Source: Physocladia obscura (Eukaryota; Chytridiomycota; Chytridiomycetes; Chytridiales; Chytriomycetaceae). From it: DNA of 13,774 bases. The notes beneath the pieces are model-generated. The model did not search any database, had not been told where the DNA came from, and was given only the letters and a program-made list of their open reading frames with translations. The stretch covers positions 1 through 13,774 of the forward strand of contig JADGJH010000853.1 in assembly GCA_027596945.1 (NCBI GenBank). Reading direction: 5' to 3'. A program made the position numbers and the translations under genes. Positions 9,827 through 13,774 of the stretch are shown piece by piece (the stretch's first letter is position 1; every line of letters starts with the position of its first letter).

Positions 9827-10015
9827 ATGGAAGTCAATGCCCTCTACAACTATTTTATCCACCACAAGCTAGTTAGCAAGATTGATCAAATTTATATGAA
9901 GCATCTAACTACTATTTGAAATTGGATTGAGAGATACAAGGCTACTGGCAAAATTGCAAATTGGACAAAATTGTCATTCTTAATCCCATTCATATGGGGC
10001 ATAATCAAACAAACA
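9827..10015 (+). pseudogene. possible N-terminal helix-turn-helix fragment of a Tc1-like transposase
   Basis: A frame from ATG 9827 reads MEVNALYNYFIHHKLVSKID, then MKHLTTI, a TGA, and NWIERYKATGKIANWTK. The W(I/V)xRYKxTG pattern after a TV/TI helix is common at the end of helix-turn-helix domains of Tc1/IS630-type transposases, and the TGA stands where a Trp or Arg codon would fit. No catalytic domain follows. The assignment rests on this short motif. Confidence 0.3.
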
Positions 10016-10600
10016 CTAACAACACTAAATCATTACAAATTGAATTTTCTTAGTTTATTTCAATAAGTTAAATTATAAAAATAGCTTTATTTATGGGCAG
10101 TTGATAAAAGCAAACAATTTTTATGACCTACTCCACTTACTATAATATTCAAATGCATGGAAACACCCATCTTCAATTATCAATTCAACCCCAAAACCCA
10201 ACGAAAAACAAAATAATTGAATGAATAAAAAGACAGCAAACAAACAGAATAAATATAAATAGACAAATATTTAAAAAAATAAATTTTGAATAAATTAAAA
10301 CTGTTTTGAACAAATTCAACCGTCATGTGCAAATCTCACAATATACCTATAGTTAGCAGGGCTGACAGTATAAAAGCAACTGTTTCATTTTCAGTGACCC
10401 AGACTATTTGGTGCTCTAGCTGGTTTGGGAAAAAGAGGCACAATTGAAACCTTGTAGATATTTGTGGCTTGGACAGAAATTGTCAACTTTCTGTATTGAC
10501 AAAATTTCTGTCTTCGACATTTTTTCTTGTTTCTTTAGATTTGGAATGCTTTCATAAAAGTATGATTTTTTTTATTTTGCATTTTTTATTATTTGTATTT
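10016..10600. other. AT-rich spacer without a gene
   Basis: No supported feature. A short plus-strand run near 10405-10450 (LFGALAGLGKRGTIETL, then TAG) is coding-like but too short to assign. Several AATAAA forms on the minus strand (about 10565-10615) may serve as 3'-end signals for the DUF1697 gene. Confidence 0.4.
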
Positions 10601-10619
10601 TTATTATTTCAAACAAATA

Positions 10620-11393
10620 TCACATTTCAGTTATCATTTGAAAAAGTTTTAAGCACGTGTTCCAATTACGCGTGGTAGCACTGCATTCACATGCCTTTTC
10701 AATCACGTTATTATTCAACTTAGTTTTTCCATATCCGTTGGGTGTGTGCAAAAAAATATGTTTCGAATCTTCGCTTGATTTGAAAATATCAAACGTCGCG
10801 TCAAAATCATTATATGTATCTGCATTAAACTTGTGGTCGAGTTTTTCTGAGAGAACAGATCCATATGGTTCAGACAGAAAAGTGACATGCAGTTGCTTTG
10901 ATTCAATATCTTCATGCTGAATAAATGGATTCTGGGAGATCAAATCCGATATTTGCTGTTTTGTTCTGATCCACACTGGAACGTTATATCCAAATTGATC
11001 GCGAATGCATTCATGAATGTGCGATTCAAGTTCTTCGGCTGCTATTGGGTGAACGGCAGGGCGCGTAAAAACAATATTTCCTGATTGAATATATGTCTTT
11101 GGATTCAGAAAGCCTTCGTCAGAGAACAATTTTGCAAGAACCGGCATCTTCAAAACGTTGCTTCCTGCGACATTAATTCCACGCAGAAGGCATACAAAAG
11201 ATGTTGCCGCCATTCTGGATTCTGCAAAGTCCGAACTATTCTCCGATGTTTGAACAGCTTCAGGTTTCTTTGGCCTTTTACTGTTGCTGGATTCTGCAAA
11301 GTTCGAACTATTCTCCGATGTTTGAACAACTTCAGGTTTCTTTGGCCTTTTACTGTTGCTTTTCGTGACACTTGCTTCTGATTTCCGTTTCAT
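10620..11393 (-). CDS. DUF1697 domain protein with duplicated basic N-terminal extension
   Basis: Single exon, 257 residues, ATG 11393, TGA 10620-10622. The conserved DUF1697 fold begins at about residue 62 with SFVCLLRGINVAG (65-77). It shows KMPVLAKLF, TYIQSGNIVF, VPVWIRTKQQI, NPFI, LHVTFL, IFLHTPNGYGKTKL and the closing ATTRNWNTCLKL block. The family is mainly bacterial and its function is unknown. Met61 stands where bacterial members begin. The preceding 60 residues are additional: MKRK, then two near-identical 24-residue units (12-35 and 36-59), each with SKRPKKPE. This resembles a classical nuclear localisation signal, so a nuclear location is likely but unproven. The gene keeps CpGs, unlike its surroundings, and lacks introns, which would fit acquisition from bacteria; that origin is inference. 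The domain looks intact. Confidence 0.88.
   Translation of the reverse strand: MKRKSEASVTKSNSKRPKKPEVVQTSENSSNFAESSNSKRPKKPEAVQTSENSSDFAESRMAATSFVCLLRGINVAGSNVLKMPVLAKLFSDEGFLNPKTYIQSGNIVFTRPAVHPIAAEELESHIHECIRDQFGYNVPVWIRTKQQISDLISQNPFIQHEDIESKQLHVTFLSEPYGSVLSEKLDHKFNADTYNDFDATFDIFKSSEDSKHIFLHTPNGYGKTKLNNNVIEKACECSATTRNWNTCLKLFQMITEM
11217..11360 (-). repeat. 72-bp tandem duplication inside the DUF1697 gene
   Basis: Units 11217-11288 and 11289-11360 differ at only two positions by eye (about 11232/11304 and 11257/11329), giving Asp/Asn and Ala/Val changes. The near identity implies a recent duplication or ongoing homogenisation. Each unit encodes one KRPKK basic cluster. Confidence 0.9.
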
Positions 11394-11477
11394 CCAAATT
11401 CAACCAAAAATCTTGAATAGACAAAAATAACAAAATTAGAAAAAATAATAAATATTTTCAAACTTCAAACTTCACAC

Positions 11478-11640
11478 TTTATTGATGCAAAAATGATTCA
11501 AAAATTATATGCAAATAATACAAAACGGATAAAATAAATCATAGGTATGGATGTTTTTTGATCCAGTGCTAATTGCCTCGTCTGACTTCTTCTGTTCCGA
11601 TAATTTGAAATACATCAGTATCAATGCATCTTTGTGTTTT
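11478..11640 (-). other. possible 3'-terminal exon or gene remnant upstream of DUF1697
   Basis: On the minus strand a frame of 45 codons (behind a TGA at about 11648) reads KREKHKDALILMYFKLSEQK, then a Ser/Lys-rich part and a hydrophobic end, with TAA near 11508. An AATAAA follows at 11483-11478. The region retains three CpGs, more than the transposon DNA. I do not recognise the protein and see no matching upstream exon, so it may be chance or part of a decayed gene. The DUF1697 promoter must also lie about here. Confidence 0.2.
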
Positions 11641-11708
11641 TCTCTTTTTCAGACAGGTTTTAATTTACTAAAACCAGTTCAATATGCAAGAAGATGTGAA
11701 CAAGTTTT

Positions 11709-11803
11709 CTTTTTTTTTTTTTCCCTGTGAGTTTTTCAAAATTCTTTATTATAGTTAGTGACCTTGCTTTCATCTTTTTCTTTCTTTCTTTCTTTTTTTC
11801 TTT
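11709..11803. repeat. poly-T run and (TTTC)n microsatellite
   Basis: About 14 T residues lie near 11708-11722, and CTTT/TTTC repeats near 11776-11803. Simple low-complexity DNA between the DUF1697 upstream region and the decayed frame at 11852. Confidence 0.7.
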
Positions 11804-11851
11804 GATTTTATTTCATGGTTATTCAATAAAATTCAGCAATTGGGGTGTTAA

Positions 11852-12304
11852 CGTGTAAACTGGCCAATTCTTCTCTGGATTCTGGAAAATATCTGTATCC
11901 ATCAAAAATGCAAAAAGTGTGGACATGAACTTTCAAAACAACACGGTATTGACTGTGCTGATGTGGAAAATGATTTACAGGCAGTCTTTGGATCACGTTT
12001 TGCAGTAACTGAACTACAACTGGCACACAATGTAACAATACTGGATCAATAAATTGTTGCAGAAAAATTCACTGAGAAATCTGTGGGATCAACAAAAGCT
12101 CTTGGACTAATAGTAGAAAAGATACATTGAGAATGTGCAAGACACAAAACAACACTGAATGTGTGCAAAAATAGTATAGAAAGTGAAATTCAGGATATAC
12201 TGTGGGGGATCACGTGGTGCACTGGCAGGAATTATACCACAACTTCGCCCTAAATCAAGCACAACCTATTTGGCAAGAAAATAGGCACAACTGTTAAAGT
12301 ATAA
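11852..12304 (+). pseudogene. unidentified decayed gene with CxxC motif, one frame, three stops
   Basis: A single frame of 151 codons stays coherent from 11852 to TAA 12302-12304 and is broken only by TAA 12050, TGA 12128 and TAA 12251. It reads RVNWPILLWILENIC, then HQKCKKCGHELSKQHGIDC, AVFGSRFAVTELQLAHNV, IVAEKFTEKSVGSTKALGL and IESEIQDILWG. The charged, balanced composition and the unbroken frame suggest real former coding sequence; the TGA could come from CGA by CpG decay. The CxxCGH plus later Cys resembles a zinc-binding site, but I do not recognise the family. A minus-strand frame over 11823-12038 is also open but lacks an ATG and has antisense-like composition. The dispersed repeat copy B begins directly behind it, so both may be parts of one transposon. 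Confidence 0.4.
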
Positions 12305-12314
12305 AAGATTCAGG

Positions 12315-12601
12315 CTGTATTGAAAGATGAATTCACTCTTTATTGAAAGAAATCACTCAATTTTCTTAAAGGTAAAAAACAAAACAGTGGACTTGCCATT
12401 CCTGTCATTAAGCGGTAGCTTTTGTATTAATACAAGAAAGTTTTGTATGGGGAGGAAAATGAAAGATTTATTTAAAGACTGTTTTTGGAATTTTTCTGAT
12501 TGAGGATTTTGAACAATGAAAATATAGAATAAAGAAAAAATAATTCTTGCAAAGATTCCTTACCATACATATGCAATCATAAATAAAGATTGCAACAACA
12601 A
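12315..12601 (+). repeat. diverged dispersed repeat, copy B
   Basis: Second copy of the family at 2595-2850, same orientation, with several indels. The best-conserved parts are the ggattttgaacaatgaaaat block near 12505 and the tail near 12575-12600 (caatcataaataaagattgc). Confidence 0.6.
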
Positions 12602-12723
12602 CCAACAACAATTAAATAGAAATGGATATGCAAATGGACAACCAGCCACTTGTATGAAGGTGAGAAAAAAAAAAGGGGTATATCACTTTATTTGTAGAAA
12701 GAATAGATTTAAAAATTGACAGC

Positions 12724-12972
12724 ATTCACATCTTCAGCAACCAAAACAACATTTTGAACAATATCCACAGTAACAACATATCCAACTGTCATTGGAAAGT
12801 ACACAAAACTGTGAGCAAGAGAATCAAGGATTTTCAAATTCTCAAATCCTATCATGGTGATTACAACAAGTTCTCAAAAGTCTTTACTGTTGTGGCTAAT
12901 CTTACTCAAATCAAATTACAAACAGAAGCACTTTATTTGCTTTGGTTTGTGTATAAAATGATTATTCATTGA
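12724..12972 (+). mobile_element. C-terminal fossil of a second DDE_4-type (Harbinger/IS5-like) transposase
   Basis: The frame ending at TGA 12970-12972 reads NCHWKVHKTVSKRIKDFQIL, then SYHGDYNKFSKVFTVVANL and TQIKLQTEALY. This matches the end of DDE_Tnp_4 transposases, where a catalytic Glu normally lies in an HRW.VE...RIK.F.IL pattern followed by a hydrophobic helix (VFxVVANL). Here the Glu position reads His or Lys and upstream domains are missing. No ATG begins the frame. It is distinct from the VRQAAEWG-type fossil at 3541-4310. Confidence 0.6.
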
Positions 12973-12999
12973 AACTAAACAGTTAACCCTTTTTTTCTC

Positions 13000-13279
13000 A
13001 CCTTCTAGGATTAACTCCTTTATTTATCAACTTTTAACAAAGAACAAAAAACAATGAAAATAAAATAGGAGATAGAAGTGGTGTACCTAATATCTCTGGA
13101 GGAATTTGCAAAATTTGACAGACCAAAAACTGCACCGGCAGTATGTATTAGAACATTTGAACATTCACAAACACAATCACTTTTACAATTGTACAAAATA
13201 TGATTTTTGTCATTTCCAGGGTTTGAAGTACATGTTTTCAACCTTTTAAAACGAATTTCAATTTGAAAGTTGCCGCAGA
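13000..13279. other. spacer without a supported gene
   Basis: A minus-strand frame over 13020-13241 is open but shows no recognisable motif. CpG becomes somewhat more frequent from about 13130 onward. Confidence 0.3.
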
Positions 13280-13561
13280 ATGAATCAGGTGATATTGTGT
13301 ATATGGTCTTATCAGTTCACAAATTATTTATTCTACAGATCCATTACAACAGTCGGTTTGAAAACTGGGACTGTTGTGACCCTTTGTGCTATGTTGAAGG
13401 CATTGACATTCAAGGGACAGAATTGCAGCCTTTTAATTGAAGTAAATCTAAAGTCACAAGTTTCACCATACCGGCTGGGTATTGCTGTCAAATTGCCACT
13501 GTTTTTGTCTAAAACTGGATATCTCTATGATTTGGAACACTGTACTTGTTCGTGCACATAG
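13280..13561 (+). CDS. hypothetical short reading frame, doubtful
   Basis: ATG 13280 to TAG 13559-13561 gives 93 residues (begins MNQVILCIWSYQFTNYLFYR and ends CSCT). No domain is recognised. The region 13130-13560 keeps about six CpGs, more than the transposon fossils. It could be a young transposon fragment, a terminal exon or chance. No homology supports it. Confidence 0.18.
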   Translation: MNQVILCIWSYQFTNYLFYRSITTVGLKTGTVVTLCAMLKALTFKGQNCSLLIEVNLKSQVSPYRLGIAVKLPLFLSKTGYLYDLEHCTCSCT

Positions 13562-13577
13562 CAAATAAAATGTAAGA

Positions 13578-13611
13578 GTATTATATTATTTGCTATCTTA
13601 CAATATAATAC
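13578..13611. repeat. perfect 10-bp inverted repeat (possible hairpin)
   Basis: gtattatatt at 13578-13587 pairs with aatataatac at 13602-13611 across a 14-base loop. It lies just behind the doubtful frame ending at 13561. Being AT-only in the stem, it may be a chance palindrome. Confidence 0.55.
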
Positions 13612-13774
13612 AAATTATTGATGCCACTTCCTTACAATCAGCATGTTTGAGCAGTCAGATTAAAAAATATTCATAGACTTTATAATGTTAGAGTACAAAG
13701 AAGTGGAGTGTCACAAATAAGAACAGTTTTTTTTCCAAGAAATCAATAATAAAATCATAATAATACTTCAAAAA
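13612..13774. other. AT-rich end of window without a recognised feature
   Basis: No coding or structural signal was seen, apart from a short T run near 13727-13734. Confidence 0.35.

Noticed and set aside
10657..11381. Plus-strand and other-frame reading frames across the DUF1697 gene
   Set aside because: Shadows of the minus-strand gene; their repeats merely mirror the 72-bp duplication.
11823..12038. Minus-strand 71-codon frame over the CxxC region
   Set aside because: It starts with TTG, has no ATG, and its His/Val/Gln-rich composition is typical of the antisense of CpG-depleted coding DNA. The plus frame is longer and more protein-like.

Overview
The window looks like nuclear DNA of a fungus, probably from an AT-rich, transposon-laden, early-diverging lineage; the exact clade cannot be read from the sequence. 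Three things point this way. It carries a homocitrate synthase gene, the first enzyme of the alpha-aminoadipate lysine pathway, which is typical of fungi. It carries a Mediator subunit (MED31), so it is eukaryotic. The genes have short GT-AG introns of 59-77 bp. CpG is common inside the real genes and almost absent from the DNA between them, as expected where CpG-methylated transposons decay by C-to-T change.

Four genes can be supported, all on the minus strand. (1) 1015-1851 is a single-exon spherulin-4-like (GH135-type) protein. (2) 1884-2532 is MED31 in three exons, ending only 32 bp upstream of the spherulin-4 start. (3) 5332-6897 is homocitrate synthase in six exons, including a 20-nt microexon. 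(4) 10620-11393 is a DUF1697 protein with a eukaryote-style N-terminal extension made of a duplicated, nuclear-signal-like 24-residue repeat.

The DNA between them is mostly transposon fossils. 366-775 holds a broken gag-like zinc-knuckle reading frame. About 3541-4310 (minus) holds a PIF/Harbinger transposase. 7379-8460 is a pogo-type element with recognisable inverted repeats and a truncated DDE_1 transposase. About 12724-12972 (plus) holds the C-terminus of a second DDE_4-type transposase. A weak helix-turn-helix fragment lies near 9827, and an unidentified 151-codon frame with three stops at 11852-12304 begins near a CxxC-Gly-His motif. A diverged repeat family is present at about 2595-2850 and 12315-12601. 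Several short tandem repeats (12, 13, 16 and 21 bp) punctuate these areas.

The four genes do not form an obvious pathway: lysine biosynthesis, transcription, polysaccharide hydrolysis and an uncharacterised nuclear candidate. I see no CRISPR array, rRNA, tRNA or bacterial-type operon. The points most worth a second look are in homocitrate synthase: an asparagine where the lysine-feedback aspartate is expected, a strongly diverged C-terminal block, and the microexon. The N-terminal duplication of the DUF1697 protein and the tightly packed MED31/spherulin-4 pair come next. I found nothing that amounts to a clearly new multi-gene system.
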